Assembly: GCF_003254565.1 (NCBI RefSeq)
Contig: NZ_QJRI01000179.1
Location: 186,001-250,000, forward strand
DNA length: 64,000 bases
Direction: 5' to 3'
Source: Flavobacterium nitrogenifigens
GTDB lineage: Bacteria; Bacteroidota; Bacteroidia; Flavobacteriales; Flavobacteriaceae
Part shown: piece by piece, positions 1-8,996 of the stretch
Position numbering within the stretch: position 1 is the stretch's first letter
How the letters are laid out: every line of letters begins with the position of its first letter
Notes under the pieces: model-generated
What the model was told of the DNA's origin: nothing
Seen by the model: the letters and a program-made list of their open reading frames with translations, nothing else
The model's database searches: none
Made by a program: the position numbers and the translations under genes

Positions 1-270
1 AAAATAGGTAAAAAACCAAACCTAGATTCTTGGGGAACAGAAGATGAAAGCTTGCAAGGACTTTTGCACACCGAAATAGACGGTAAAATTGTAAGAGAAA
101 AAATCCCAACGCTTCAAGGCAATTATTTTAGTTTCTTCGATGGCGTTTACGACTCGATTGCAAACGATACAAAAGAACCTGTTACTGCAGACGAAGGTGT
201 AAAAGTGATGCAAGTGATAGAAGCAGCAATTGCGAGTAATGCACAACAAAAAGTAATAGGCATATCATAA
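1..270 (+). CDS. Gfo/Idh/MocA family oxidoreductase, C-terminal fragment
   Basis: Only the last ~89 codons are in the window; the reading frame is open from base 1 to the TAA at 268-270. The residues around SWGTEDESLQGLLHTE and the closing stretch VMQVIEAAIASNAQQKVI resemble the C-terminal end of NAD(P)-dependent Gfo/Idh/MocA dehydrogenases, where the last helix (a VxxVIEAAxxSxxxxxxV pattern) closes the alpha/beta domain. The substrate cannot be told, because the Rossmann domain lies upstream of the window. The last 65 bases of the gene are duplicated just downstream (299-364 and, shorter, 393-427). Family assignment is fairly sure; the specific reaction is unknown. Confidence 0.7.
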   Translation, partial: KIGKKPNLDSWGTEDESLQGLLHTEIDGKIVREKIPTLQGNYFSFFDGVYDSIANDTKEPVTADEGVKVMQVIEAAIASNAQQKVIGIS

Positions 271-605
271 TTCATTCCGTAGGAATGTCTCGTCGGTAGT
301 AATGCAGGTTATAGAATCTGCAATTGCGAGTAATGCCCAGCAAAAAGTAATAGGTATATCGTAACACATTCCGTAGTAATGTCTGATCGGTAGTAATGCA
401 TAGCAAAAGGTGATAAGCATATCATAAAAACATTCCGTAGGAAGGTCTCATCGGTAGAAAATAATAATATTCAGGCACATTTACGTTCTGTAGGGACGTT
501 TGATTTCGGGCAATTTTTTAATAATCTAATGTTTCAAACGTTCCTACGGAACGTAAAATATTGACAACGATATTTTTTTCTACCGATGAAATGTTCCTAC
601 GGAAC
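271..605. repeat. REP-like palindromic repeat cluster (TTCCGTAGGAA / CATCGGTAGAAA type)
   Basis: The unit ATTCCGTAGGAATGTCTCATCGGTAG, or a close variant, occurs at about 273-298, 366-393 and 431-458. It returns in reverse complement at about 573-605 (CTACCGATGAAATGTTCCTACGGAAC). Inside this outer pair lies a second pair, ACGTTCTGTAGGGACGTTTGA near 484-505 and AACGTTCCTACGGAACGT near 538-556. The result is a nested inverted repeat. No open reading frame of note occupies this ~335-base stretch. Confidence 0.75.
299..427 (+). repeat. Duplicated 3' tail of the upstream oxidoreductase gene
   Basis: Bases 299-364 repeat the gene end at 205-270 with scattered substitutions, including the coding words for AIASNAQQKVIGIS and a stop. 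Bases 393-427 are a shorter third copy of the last ~35 bases. Each copy begins where the REP-like word CGGTAGTAATGCA runs into the gene-like sequence GTAATGCA, so the copied unit is gene tail plus REP element. These are non-coding remnants. Confidence 0.7.
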
Positions 606-615
606 AAAGAAATAT

Positions 616-660
616 AAATAGGGGCTGTTTCAAATATTGAAACAGCCCCTATTTATTTAC
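616..660. terminator. Strong hairpin terminator, probably bidirectional
   Basis: A 17-bp perfect stem (AAATAGGGGCTGTTTCA, 616-632, with its complement at 638-654) closes a 5-base loop and is followed by a T-rich stretch. It ends transcription from the region of the oxidoreductase and its repeats, before the MFS gene. Confidence 0.8.
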
Positions 661-845
661 TTTTAAAAAATGAAACAAATTATAATTCTACTAAACCCTA
701 AAAATTGTAATTTTAATAATGAGAATTCAATTGAAAACCTCTGAATTTATAAACAATAACGTTGTATATTGTGGATAACCTTAGGCTTTATGCGCTTTGA
801 CGCGTGTTTTTAGTATTTTTGACAACATTCCAATAAAAATTCAAT

Positions 846-2066
846 ATGCTGATAAATATTAATCCATTATCGCTTTTTCAGACCAAAGCAAAAATCAAGA
901 AAGTATTTAGAGAAGCCAAAGCTTCGTATTTAAATCGTATTCGTTTTGCTGTTGGAATGTTTTATTTCGGAATGGGTTTGAGTTTTGCCACATGGGCCAG
1001 TAGAATTCCAGATATCAAATCTGCTTTGCATTTAACAGAAGGCGATTTGGGTTCTATACTTTTTGCACTTCCAGTTGGACAGCTAATTGTTATGCCCTTT
1101 TCAGGAAAAATGGTAACCAAATTTGGTAGTCATCGTATTCTGATTTTTTCTTTAATAATGTATGTTTTGTGTTTAATCAATTTAGGTTTGGCAACAACAG
1201 CATTACAATTATCCCTCGGATTATTTTTGTTTGGTCTCTTCGGAAACTTAGCCAATATCGCCGTAAACACACAAGGCGTTTATACCGAAGTTTTGTTCAA
1301 AAAAACAATCATGTCTTCTTTTCACGGAATGTGGAGTTTTGCAGGATTTACAGGCGCATTGGTTGGTTTAGGAATGCTGGCTTTAAATTTAAGTCCGCTG
1401 CATCATTTTATAATTGTAGCTGGAATTGTTTTATTGATGGTAGCTTTTAATTTTAAATTTTTGGTTAGAGCCAAAGAAAAAAAGAAACCAAAAGAAGAAG
1501 GTAAAAAATTATTTGTAAAACCAGATACCGCTTTACTTTGGTTAGGCGTTATAGGGTTCTGCAGTATGGCAAGCGAAGGCGTTATGTTCGATTGGAGCGG
1601 TGTTTACTTTAAAGATATTGTAAAAGCGCCAGGACCGTTGGTGGTTTTGGGGTATACTTCTTTTATGATTATGATGGCCAGCGGAAGATTTCTTGGCGAC
1701 GGATTAATTAACAAATTTGGTCGCGAACGCGTTATGCAAATTAGTGGAGTTATGATTTCGGCAGGACTTTTTACAGCTGTTTTTCTTCCTTATATCATTC
1801 CGTGTACTATAGCTTTTATGTTTGTAGGTTTAGGCGTTGCAACAATTGTTCCTACCGTTTACAGCATTGCAGGTAAAAACCCGACTGTTCCAGCAGGAGA
1901 AGCTTTAACGATTGTTTCTAGCGTAAGTTTCCTTGGTTTCTTAATGGGACCGCCAGTAATTGGGCATATTGCACAAAGTTTCGGTCTGCAGTTTTCTTTT
2001 GCTTTTATCGGAATTTTTGGAGTTCTAATTGCCTTTATGGTTTCTAAAATTAGAACGTCAGCATAA
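846..2066 (+). CDS. MFS transporter, YbjJ-like
   Basis: A 406-residue, very hydrophobic polypass protein of the size of a 12-helix major facilitator. After a basic N-terminal stretch, hydrophobic segments recur throughout. The conserved start of the transport unit (FYFGMGLSFATWASRIPDIK), the motif GKMVTKFGSHRIL after helix 2 and the second-half equivalent SGRFLGDGLINKFGRERVM match the YbjJ-type branch of MFS carriers, for which no substrate is firmly known. The two halves are joined by a charged loop rich in Lys and Glu near residues 210-230. A candidate -7 box TATTTTTG lies at 814-821, with no good -33 partner. The gene stands alone between the terminator at 616-660 and the promoter of the TonB receptor gene. 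Confidence 0.85.
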   Translation: MLININPLSLFQTKAKIKKVFREAKASYLNRIRFAVGMFYFGMGLSFATWASRIPDIKSALHLTEGDLGSILFALPVGQLIVMPFSGKMVTKFGSHRILIFSLIMYVLCLINLGLATTALQLSLGLFLFGLFGNLANIAVNTQGVYTEVLFKKTIMSSFHGMWSFAGFTGALVGLGMLALNLSPLHHFIIVAGIVLLMVAFNFKFLVRAKEKKKPKEEGKKLFVKPDTALLWLGVIGFCSMASEGVMFDWSGVYFKDIVKAPGPLVVLGYTSFMIMMASGRFLGDGLINKFGRERVMQISGVMISAGLFTAVFLPYIIPCTIAFMFVGLGVATIVPTVYSIAGKNPTVPAGEALTIVSSVSFLGFLMGPPVIGHIAQSFGLQFSFAFIGIFGVLIAFMVSKIRTSA

Positions 2067-2116
2067 CGCTTTTTTGATTAGTATTTATTAGAATTGAATA
2101 AATTTGTAAGAATTTA

Positions 2117-2146
2117 TTTGTTTTTTAAATATTTTGTCTACATTTG
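2117..2146 (+). promoter_or_regulatory. Bacteroidota-type promoter of the TonB receptor gene
   Basis: TTTG at 2117-2120 and TACATTTG at 2139-2146 are separated by 18 bases. This matches the TTTG / TAnnTTTG consensus and would start transcription about 100 bases upstream of the start codon at 2258. Confidence 0.65.
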
Positions 2147-2257
2147 AATTTAAGCAATAGCTTGAGTTTTTAAAATGCTCTTTTTCCAAAAACCAATTTT
2201 ATCTTTTGAATTAAGGATTATCATCCGAGTAAATTTTAAAGTTAATAATAGGTTTTA

Positions 2258-5077
2258 ATGGTAAAAAATTACGCAGTCTTCTTTATTTTTTGGTTTTTTA
2301 ATATTGCTTTCTCTCAAAAGGAAATTACGGTAACAGGAATTGTTATTGATGCCCGAACGCAGAATCCGCTAGAGAATGTAGTGGTGACAATACAGAATAC
2401 GGCTGTGATGCAGCTTACTTCAAAATTAGGGAAATTCGAACTTCATATTTTTCCTCAAAAAGAGCAATTGCTTTTACTCAGAAGCCAAGGATACAAAGAT
2501 TTTCTTTTAAAAGTTCAGTCTAATCTAGAGCAGAATATTAATCTCGGAATATTACAATTAGAAGATACTTATTCAGATGAAGTTCCAGCGGCATTAATTA
2601 CGCTCTCAGATAATGATTTTTCAGATGATAACAGTTCCTCTGAAATGACATCTGGACTTTTGCAATCTTCAAGAGATGCTTTTATGCAGGCATCGGCATT
2701 CAATTGGGGACAGGCTAGATTTAGGATGCGTGGTTTAGACAGTGAAAATGCCATCACGATGCTTAATGGAATGCCAATGAATAAAATCTACGATGGCAGA
2801 CCACAATGGAGCAATTGGGGCGGTTTGAACAATGTACTTCGAAATCAGGAATTTTCAGTTGGAACAGCAGCTTCCAATTATACTTTTGGTGCGGTTTTAG
2901 GGACACAACAGATTTTTACACGTGCTTCTTTGTATAGAAAAGGAACATCACTAACGTTTTCTGGAAGCAATACCACTTATTTATGGCGTGCAATCGGCAC
3001 TTATGCTTCAGGAATGAATGCTTCGGGCTGGGCTTTTGTGGTTTCGGCTGGAAAACGTTGGGCAGATGAAGGGTATTTTGAAGGCACAAACTTCGATGCC
3101 GACTCTTTTTTCCTTAGTGTCGAAAAGAAATTAAACAACAGAAATTCAATTAATTTTACAGGATTTTATACTCCAAATTCACGCGGGAAGAATTCTGCTA
3201 ATACGGCTGAGGTTACTCATTTAATGGATGAAAAATACAATTCATACTGGGGATTTCAGAATGGTAAAAAACGCAATGCAAGAGTAAAAAATGTAGAAGA
3301 GCCTTTGTTTATGCTCAATCATTATTTTAAAATTGATGAGAAAACCAATCTGAATTCTGCAATTATGTATCAATTTGGAAAAGTCGGAAACAGCAATATC
3401 GATTACCAAAATGCAGATAGTCCCGATCCAGTTTATTACAGGAAAATGCCAAGTTATTTTAGTTCACTTTATGCTAAAGATCAAGGAGAATTTTCGGGCG
3501 AATTTACTCCAGACTATGAGAATGCAGAAAAAAGTAAAATATCATTTTTAGCCAATCCGCAGATCAATTGGAACGAAATGTATTTTGCAAATCAAAAAGT
3601 GGGAGAAAGCGGTTACATGCCTGTGCAGAGCCATTATGTGCTTTATGAAGACCGAACAGATGATAGGACTTTGGCAGTAAACTCAAATCTGAATACCCAG
3701 ATAACTCCCAATATTTCTTTTGATGGCGGATTTACTTTTAAGAAATTAAAATCGCATAATTTTCAGTATTTATTAGATCTTCTTGGAGGAGCATATTTTG
3801 AAGATATAGATCCGTTTTACAAAGGAAATCTTTCTCAGTCTGATTTACAGCATCCAAATCGTCAAGTCGTAAAAGGAGATATCTACGGATATAATTATAA
3901 TTTACAGGCTAATACTTTAGATGTTTTCGCTCAGTTTAAATTTAGTTATAACAAAACAGAATTCTTCTTGACACAATCGTATTCCATGTCAGATTATCAA
4001 AGAGAGGGGTTATATCAAAACGGATTGTATCCGGCAAATTCTTTAGGTAAAAGCGAGAAAGTAAATTTTGAAAATTTCGGTTTCAAAGGTGGATTTACTT
4101 ATAAGATTTCAGGAAAACAATTGTTGTTTTTTAATGGAGCACATTTTACAAGAGCGCCTTCATTGCGAAATACTTTTTCAAATTCACGTTTAAATAATAA
4201 TGTTGTGGATGGAATCGAGAGTGAAAATATTACTAGTGCTGAGGCTAATTATGTGTACCGTTCAGCAAAACTCAAATTGCGATTAACGGCATATTATACT
4301 GCAATCAAAAATACTTCAAAAACTTCTTATTTCTATGCAGAAGGAATTTTTGATAAAGGTTCTGGTTATGATCCAACAAATGCCTTTGTCAGCCAGACTT
4401 TGACCAATTTGGATAAGAAAAATGCGGGAGCAGAATTAAGTTTTGAATATCAAATTTGGCCAACATTAAAAACAACTTTATCTGCAGCATTTGGGAATTA
4501 TATCTACACCAGCAATCCGAACGTAATGATTGTAAACGATGCTAATAGAGCAAAAGAAGGAGCGCAAACGACTTTTGATTTTGGGCAAGCCTATTTGAAG
4601 AACTACAAACAGCCCGGAACTCCACAGCAGGCGTATTCATTTGGTTTAGAATACCGTGACCCGAAGTTTTGGTGGATTGGCGGGAATATTAATTATTTGG
4701 CAGAAAGTTATATTGATGTTTCGTCAATTTCTCGGACTTCTCAATTTTATATCAATCCAGCCAATGGTTTTCCTTTTCCTGAGGCAACTTCAGAAAGCGG
4801 AAATGAATTGCTAAAACAAGAAAAATTTCAACCTGTCATGTTGCTGAATTTTAACGGAGGAAAATCTTGGCGCATTCATAAAAAATACGTGGGACTTTTT
4901 GCCAGCGTAAATAATGTTTTGGATTTAATGTATAAAACAGGAGGTTATGAACAGGCAAGAAATGCCAATTTTAGAGCACTAAATCAAGATGCTTCAAGCG
5001 GAACACCATCTTTTGGCCCGAGATATTATTATGGCTATGGCCGAACTTATTTTCTAAATCTTACAATCGGTTTATAA
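2258..5077 (+). CDS. TonB-dependent outer-membrane receptor
   Basis: A 939-residue protein with a cleavable signal peptide (hydrophobic core FFIFWFFNIAFSQ). A carboxypeptidase-regulatory-like beta-sandwich follows at about residues 22-105 (VTGIVIDARTQNPLENV). The plug domain at about 140-240 contains FRMRGLDSENAITMLNG and the GxxxTQQIFTRAS ending. A large beta-barrel rich in aromatic strands fills the rest and ends in YFLNLTIGL. It should bind and import a ligand across the outer membrane using TonB energy. It lacks the SusC-type partner SusD; a DUF5689 lipoprotein gene follows after 18 bases, so the pair probably forms one transcript and acts at the cell surface. The ligand is not evident from the sequence. 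Confidence 0.9.
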   Translation: MVKNYAVFFIFWFFNIAFSQKEITVTGIVIDARTQNPLENVVVTIQNTAVMQLTSKLGKFELHIFPQKEQLLLLRSQGYKDFLLKVQSNLEQNINLGILQLEDTYSDEVPAALITLSDNDFSDDNSSSEMTSGLLQSSRDAFMQASAFNWGQARFRMRGLDSENAITMLNGMPMNKIYDGRPQWSNWGGLNNVLRNQEFSVGTAASNYTFGAVLGTQQIFTRASLYRKGTSLTFSGSNTTYLWRAIGTYASGMNASGWAFVVSAGKRWADEGYFEGTNFDADSFFLSVEKKLNNRNSINFTGFYTPNSRGKNSANTAEVTHLMDEKYNSYWGFQNGKKRNARVKNVEEPLFMLNHYFKIDEKTNLNSAIMYQFGKVGNSNIDYQNADSPDPVYYRKMPSYFSSLYAKDQGEFSGEFTPDYENAEKSKISFLANPQINWNEMYFANQKVGESGYMPVQSHYVLYEDRTDDRTLAVNSNLNTQITPNISFDGGFTFKKLKSHNFQYLLDLLGGAYFEDIDPFYKGNLSQSDLQHPNRQVVKGDIYGYNYNLQANTLDVFAQFKFSYNKTEFFLTQSYSMSDYQREGLYQNGLYPANSLGKSEKVNFENFGFKGGFTYKISGKQLLFFNGAHFTRAPSLRNTFSNSRLNNNVVDGIESENITSAEANYVYRSAKLKLRLTAYYTAIKNTSKTSYFYAEGIFDKGSGYDPTNAFVSQTLTNLDKKNAGAELSFEYQIWPTLKTTLSAAFGNYIYTSNPNVMIVNDANRAKEGAQTTFDFGQAYLKNYKQPGTPQQAYSFGLEYRDPKFWWIGGNINYLAESYIDVSSISRTSQFYINPANGFPFPEATSESGNELLKQEKFQPVMLLNFNGGKSWRIHKKYVGLFASVNNVLDLMYKTGGYEQARNANFRALNQDASSGTPSFGPRYYYGYGRTYFLNLTIGL

Positions 5078-5095
5078 ACTGAAAACCTATTTCTC

Positions 5096-6430
5096 ATGAA
5101 AAATCTAATTATATTTTTTGCATTATGCCTAATTAGCTGCAGTAAAGAAGTCGAAACCCCAGAATTAGCTTGTATTCAGTCCAATCTAATTGTGAATAAA
5201 AGTGTAGAAAAAGTTTATGAACTTTCGGGTACAACAGCGAAGCAATATTTGTACGATGACATTATAGAAGCTTACGTAGTTTCTAGTGATGAAGGAGGTA
5301 ATTTTTTCAAAACGATTTCACTGCAGACCAAAGAAACCCAGGGAATCCCTGCGATTGGTTTTAGTGTTCCAGTTGATGCAACAAATACGTACATAGATTA
5401 TCGTGTAGGAAATAAAGTATTTGTAAAACTTAAAAATCAATTTACAGATTTGTATTATGGTGGTTTAAGAATCGGGAGTTTGTATGTGAGCAACGCAGGA
5501 GAACCAACAATTGGAAGAATTTCTCAAAACGAATATAAAAATGTATTAAACGCTTCATGCACAAATATAGACGAGAATCAATTGCTTAAATCGGTTTCTA
5601 TGGAAGAAGCGCTTTCAGATTCTAAATTAAATACTTTGATAGAATTAAACGATGTGGAATTTACCGAAGCAGCATTAGGGCGTCATTATTTTGAAGAATC
5701 CAATAATGTTGGAGGTTCTACCAATTGGTATTTGAGAGATAAATCAGGAAATCAGATCATTTTTAGAACCAGCAGTTATGCAAAATTTGCTGATCATGAT
5801 GTGCCTGAAGGAAGTGGAAAAGTCAAAGGCATTCTAACAAAATTTGGTACAGATTATCAATTTATGGTTAGATATGAAAGCGATATTGTGATGAATGGAA
5901 AAAGAAATACTCCGTTTTTTGCAGAAGATTTTCAGTCGGTTAAAAACAACGTCAATTTTGCATTGCCAGGCTGGAGTAATATTGTAGAAAAAGCTACAAA
6001 ACTCTGGAAGAGCATGGTATATTCTGGAAATGGTTATGCTGAATTTAACACTACAAGTACAACGGCAGCCGAGAATGTGGCTTGGCTTGTGTCGCCTAAA
6101 ATAAATTTATCAGGATATAAAAATGCGGTGCTTTCTTTTAGAAGTGCGCAACACGATTTGAAAGTCGATTCTCCGTTAAATACACTCGAAGTTTATATTT
6201 CGACTAATTTTGATGGAGCAAGTGTAACCAAAGCAAAATGGACAAAATTGGAAGCAAAAGTTCCGACACTCTCAACTCCTACACGTGAGTTTATAAGCTC
6301 TGGAGGAATTGATCTTTCTGCTTATTCAGGAAACATAAATATTGCCTTTAAGTACATCGGATCGGGAAAAGACAAAACATTAAATGGTGCATTTATGGTT
6401 GATGATATTAAGATATTTGGAGAAAAGTAA
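5096..6430 (+). CDS. DUF5689 / choice-of-anchor J surface lipoprotein
   Basis: A 444-residue lipoprotein: the N-terminus MKNLIIFFALCLISCSKE ends in a lipobox with the acylated Cys about residue 15. Residues ~35-260 look like DUF5689, an OB-like domain found in Bacteroidota exoproteins (YVVSSDEGGNFFKTI, VGNKVFVKLKN). Residues ~275-444 form a jelly-roll-like choice-of-anchor J domain (FFAEDFQSVKNN, WLVSPKINLSGYKNAVLSF, FMVDDIKIFG). It lies 18 bases after the TonB receptor gene and is probably its surface-exposed partner. DUF5689 proteins next to TonB receptors recur in flavobacteria, but their ligand is unknown. Confidence 0.8.
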   Translation: MKNLIIFFALCLISCSKEVETPELACIQSNLIVNKSVEKVYELSGTTAKQYLYDDIIEAYVVSSDEGGNFFKTISLQTKETQGIPAIGFSVPVDATNTYIDYRVGNKVFVKLKNQFTDLYYGGLRIGSLYVSNAGEPTIGRISQNEYKNVLNASCTNIDENQLLKSVSMEEALSDSKLNTLIELNDVEFTEAALGRHYFEESNNVGGSTNWYLRDKSGNQIIFRTSSYAKFADHDVPEGSGKVKGILTKFGTDYQFMVRYESDIVMNGKRNTPFFAEDFQSVKNNVNFALPGWSNIVEKATKLWKSMVYSGNGYAEFNTTSTTAAENVAWLVSPKINLSGYKNAVLSFRSAQHDLKVDSPLNTLEVYISTNFDGASVTKAKWTKLEAKVPTLSTPTREFISSGGIDLSAYSGNINIAFKYIGSGKDKTLNGAFMVDDIKIFGEK

Positions 6431-6566
6431 GCGGTATTTTGTAAAAAGGAAATTAATGAGCTGAATTTTAGAGTATTATTGAAAATTTTGTAGTTTTTGT
6501 ACTTCAAAGTATTAAAATCTAATTGAATTTTGTACTTTGGTCATCCCAAATCAATACAAATACCAC

Positions 6567-7424
6567 ATGAAAACCTACTTTATTGCCATCTTAATGATGG
6601 TGTTTCCTTTCTTGATGCATAGTCAAGACAACGTTAAGCTAAAGCAGATCAACATTGTAAAAACAAATTACCAAAACTCTAAAGACGGAGAAATTGTTAA
6701 CAAGACACTAGTTTTTAAAGACGGTAAGCTTCAAACTATTACTACTTCAGATGTTGTGCAGCATTTCTATTACAACAAAAACGGATTGCTGGATATGACT
6801 GTAAAAGATAAAGTAGGAAGCGACTGGAAAGAAGTAATCAATTATACTTATAATCCTGATAACAATATTACCAAATTTGTGAAAAAGTATCAAGAAGGGC
6901 CAAATTACATTACAAAAACTGTTTCATTTGTTTATGAAGGAGCAAGAGTGAAAGTAACAACAAAAAAGAGTACCAATCATCAGAATCTGGTAGATGATAT
7001 TGAATATCTTGTTGAAAACGGAATTATTGTGAGACGTACTTCTCGCGATAGAAACAAGGCCATCATTGGGAAATTGGAATATGTGTATGTAAACGATAAT
7101 GTTTCAAGACACAGAGGATTGGTTGGAGATAAAATCTCAAAATCATATACTTATGATGATAAAAAATCGGTTGATCAGTTAATTGTTCAAAGTCTTTTTG
7201 GAGATAATTATAAAGTAATTGTACCAATGATTTCTTATCATGAAGAAGAATTTGAGTTTGAATCGATTTCTTATAATAATGAAATGAATTTCAGCCCATC
7301 ATCAACAGCTTTAGTTGCGGTGAGCAGAAAATACAAATACAACAAATTAAATTACCCGATTTCTTGTTCTCAAATAGAAGAAAACGGAATTGTGAAAACG
7401 GAAAAAACCTTTATTTACGAATAA
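6567..7424 (+). CDS. Secreted protein of unknown function
   Basis: A 285-residue protein with a clear signal peptide (MKTYFIAILMMVFPFLMHSQ). I chose the ATG at 6567 because the frame opens 10 codons earlier with non-signal residues. The mature part is beta-rich with repeated tyrosine-containing strands of the kind FYYNKNGLLDMTVKDK, INYTYNPDNNITKF and KLEYVYVND. These resemble the YD-like or hairpin repeats seen in many Bacteroidota exported proteins. No catalytic motif is visible. It has no operon partner, being flanked by an intergenic gap and by a terminator at 7457-7499. Confidence 0.7.
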   Translation: MKTYFIAILMMVFPFLMHSQDNVKLKQINIVKTNYQNSKDGEIVNKTLVFKDGKLQTITTSDVVQHFYYNKNGLLDMTVKDKVGSDWKEVINYTYNPDNNITKFVKKYQEGPNYITKTVSFVYEGARVKVTTKKSTNHQNLVDDIEYLVENGIIVRRTSRDRNKAIIGKLEYVYVNDNVSRHRGLVGDKISKSYTYDDKKSVDQLIVQSLFGDNYKVIVPMISYHEEEFEFESISYNNEMNFSPSSTALVAVSRKYKYNKLNYPISCSQIEENGIVKTEKTFIYE

Positions 7425-7456
7425 AAGTTTTAAACTTAGACCATTTATTGAGTAAG

Positions 7457-7499
7457 TGGAACCTTGTTGAGTTTATCTTGACGGGTTCCATTTTTTTTT
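7457..7499 (+). terminator. Rho-independent terminator after the secreted protein gene
   Basis: TGGAACC at 7457-7463 pairs with GGTTCCA at 7484-7490, followed directly by nine T residues. It separates the upstream gene from hflX. Confidence 0.7.
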
Positions 7500-7543
7500 G
7501 AAGCCTATTCTCTAAATATAAATGTAAAAACAAAATTGTATAA

Positions 7544-7573
7544 TTGATTGTAGCCGACAAATGATTAAATTTG
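7544..7573 (+). promoter_or_regulatory. Promoter of hflX
   Basis: TTG at 7544-7546 and TAAATTTG at 7566-7573 lie 19 bases apart, a good fit to the flavobacterial consensus. Transcription would begin about ten bases upstream of the start codon at 7590, giving a nearly leaderless mRNA. Confidence 0.6.
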
Positions 7574-7589
7574 CACCTTATTCAAGACT

Positions 7590-8825
7590 ATGTTAGAAAA
7601 AGAAGTTATAAATTTTGAGAGAACAGTAATTGTTGGTATTGTTACTCAGAATCAAAGTGAAGAAAAACTAAATGAATATTTAGACGAATTGGAGTTTTTG
7701 ACTTTTACCGCAGGAGGTGAAGTTATTAAACGCTTTTCGCAAAAAATGGAACGCCCTAATCCGAAAACTTTTGTGGGGACGGGGAAAATAGATGACATCA
7801 ATCTTTTTGTAAAAGAAAATAAAATATCGACTGTAATTTTTGATGATGAATTAACGCCCTCACAGCAGAAAAACATTTCAAGAATTATTGACTGTAAAAT
7901 TCTAGATAGAACCAACTTAATTCTAGACATTTTTGCGCAGAGAGCCGAAACTTCATACGCTAGAACGCAAGTAGAATTGGCACAATGCCAGTATTTATTG
8001 CCAAGACTTTCTGGTTTATGGACACACCTTGAGCGTCAAAAAGGAGGTATTGGTATGCGTGGTCCAGGAGAAACAGAGATTGAAACCGATAGACGTATTG
8101 TGCGTGACCGAATTTCGCTGTTGAAAGATAAAATCAAAACGATCGACAAACAAATGAGCATTCAGCGAAGCAATCGCGGTGCAATGGTTCGTGTTGCTTT
8201 GGTTGGATATACCAATGTCGGAAAATCGACTTTGATGAATGCAGTTGGTAAAAGTGATGTTTTTGTTGAGAATAAATTGTTTGCAACCTTAGATACAACG
8301 GTTAGAAAAGTGGTTATTAAAAATCTTCCTTTCTTACTTTCTGATACAGTTGGATTTATTCGAAAACTGCCAACACAATTGGTTGATTCTTTTAAAAGTA
8401 CTTTAGATGAGGTTCGTGAAGCCGATTTATTGCTTCATGTAGTCGATATTTCACATCCAGATTTTGAAGATCATATTGAATCTGTAAATAAGACTTTGCA
8501 AGAGATTAAAAGCAACGATAAACCAACTATTATGGTTTTTAATAAAATCGATGCTTACAAACATCTTACGATTGACGAAGATGATTTGATCACCGAAAGA
8601 ACAAGAAAATATTGGACGCTTGACGAGTGGAAACAGACTTGGATGAGTAATGTGGGTCAGGATAAAGCATTGTTTATTTCTGCCAGAAACAAAGAGAATT
8701 TCGAAGAATTTAGAGAAACAGTTTATGAAGCGGTTCGCCAGATTCATATAACGCGTTTTCCTTATAACAATTTCTTATATCCTGATTATAAGGATGCAGT
8801 TGAAAAGGATGAAGATCAGGAATAG
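7590..8825 (+). CDS. hflX: GTPase HflX
   Basis: A 411-residue ribosome-associated GTPase; HflX proteins bind the 50S subunit and split stalled or heat-damaged ribosomes. The N-terminal HflX domain (VGTGKIDDI, VIFDDELTPSQQKN) leads to the conserved linker GGIGMRGPGETEIETDRR near residues 151-168. The G domain follows: G1 GYTNVGKST (about 207-215), G3 DTVGF (about 252) and G4 NKID (about 317), ending with SARNKENF. Length and motif order are normal. It is a single gene bounded by a promoter upstream and a palindromic repeat downstream. Confidence 0.95.
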   Translation: MLEKEVINFERTVIVGIVTQNQSEEKLNEYLDELEFLTFTAGGEVIKRFSQKMERPNPKTFVGTGKIDDINLFVKENKISTVIFDDELTPSQQKNISRIIDCKILDRTNLILDIFAQRAETSYARTQVELAQCQYLLPRLSGLWTHLERQKGGIGMRGPGETEIETDRRIVRDRISLLKDKIKTIDKQMSIQRSNRGAMVRVALVGYTNVGKSTLMNAVGKSDVFVENKLFATLDTTVRKVVIKNLPFLLSDTVGFIRKLPTQLVDSFKSTLDEVREADLLLHVVDISHPDFEDHIESVNKTLQEIKSNDKPTIMVFNKIDAYKHLTIDEDDLITERTRKYWTLDEWKQTWMSNVGQDKALFISARNKENFEEFRETVYEAVRQIHITRFPYNNFLYPDYKDAVEKDEDQE

Positions 8826-8828
8826 TTA

Positions 8829-8974
8829 ATTAACCGAAAAGTGCGCTAAGATTATTTTAAAGTATCTTCAAAAAATACAAAGTTCGCAAAGCTATATTTA
8901 GATTTAGCTTTGCGAACTTTGTATTTATGTAAAAGCGTAACTTATGAAGATCTTAGCGCCCTTTGCGGTAAAAT
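8829..8974. repeat. Nested palindromic repeat, GCAAAGTTCGCAAAG family
   Basis: Inner arms ACAAAGTTCGCAAAGCTA and TAGCTTTGCGAACTTTGT (about 8877-8931) form a long hairpin. Outer arms TTAACCGAAAAGTGCGCTAAGAT and ATCTTAGCGCCCTTTGCGGTAAA enclose it. It lies tail to tail between hflX and the DUF3078 gene and could work as a bidirectional terminator. The same nested design recurs at 15218-15320. Confidence 0.75.
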
Positions 8975-8996
8975 ATTAGCGTTTTCAATTTTCAGA

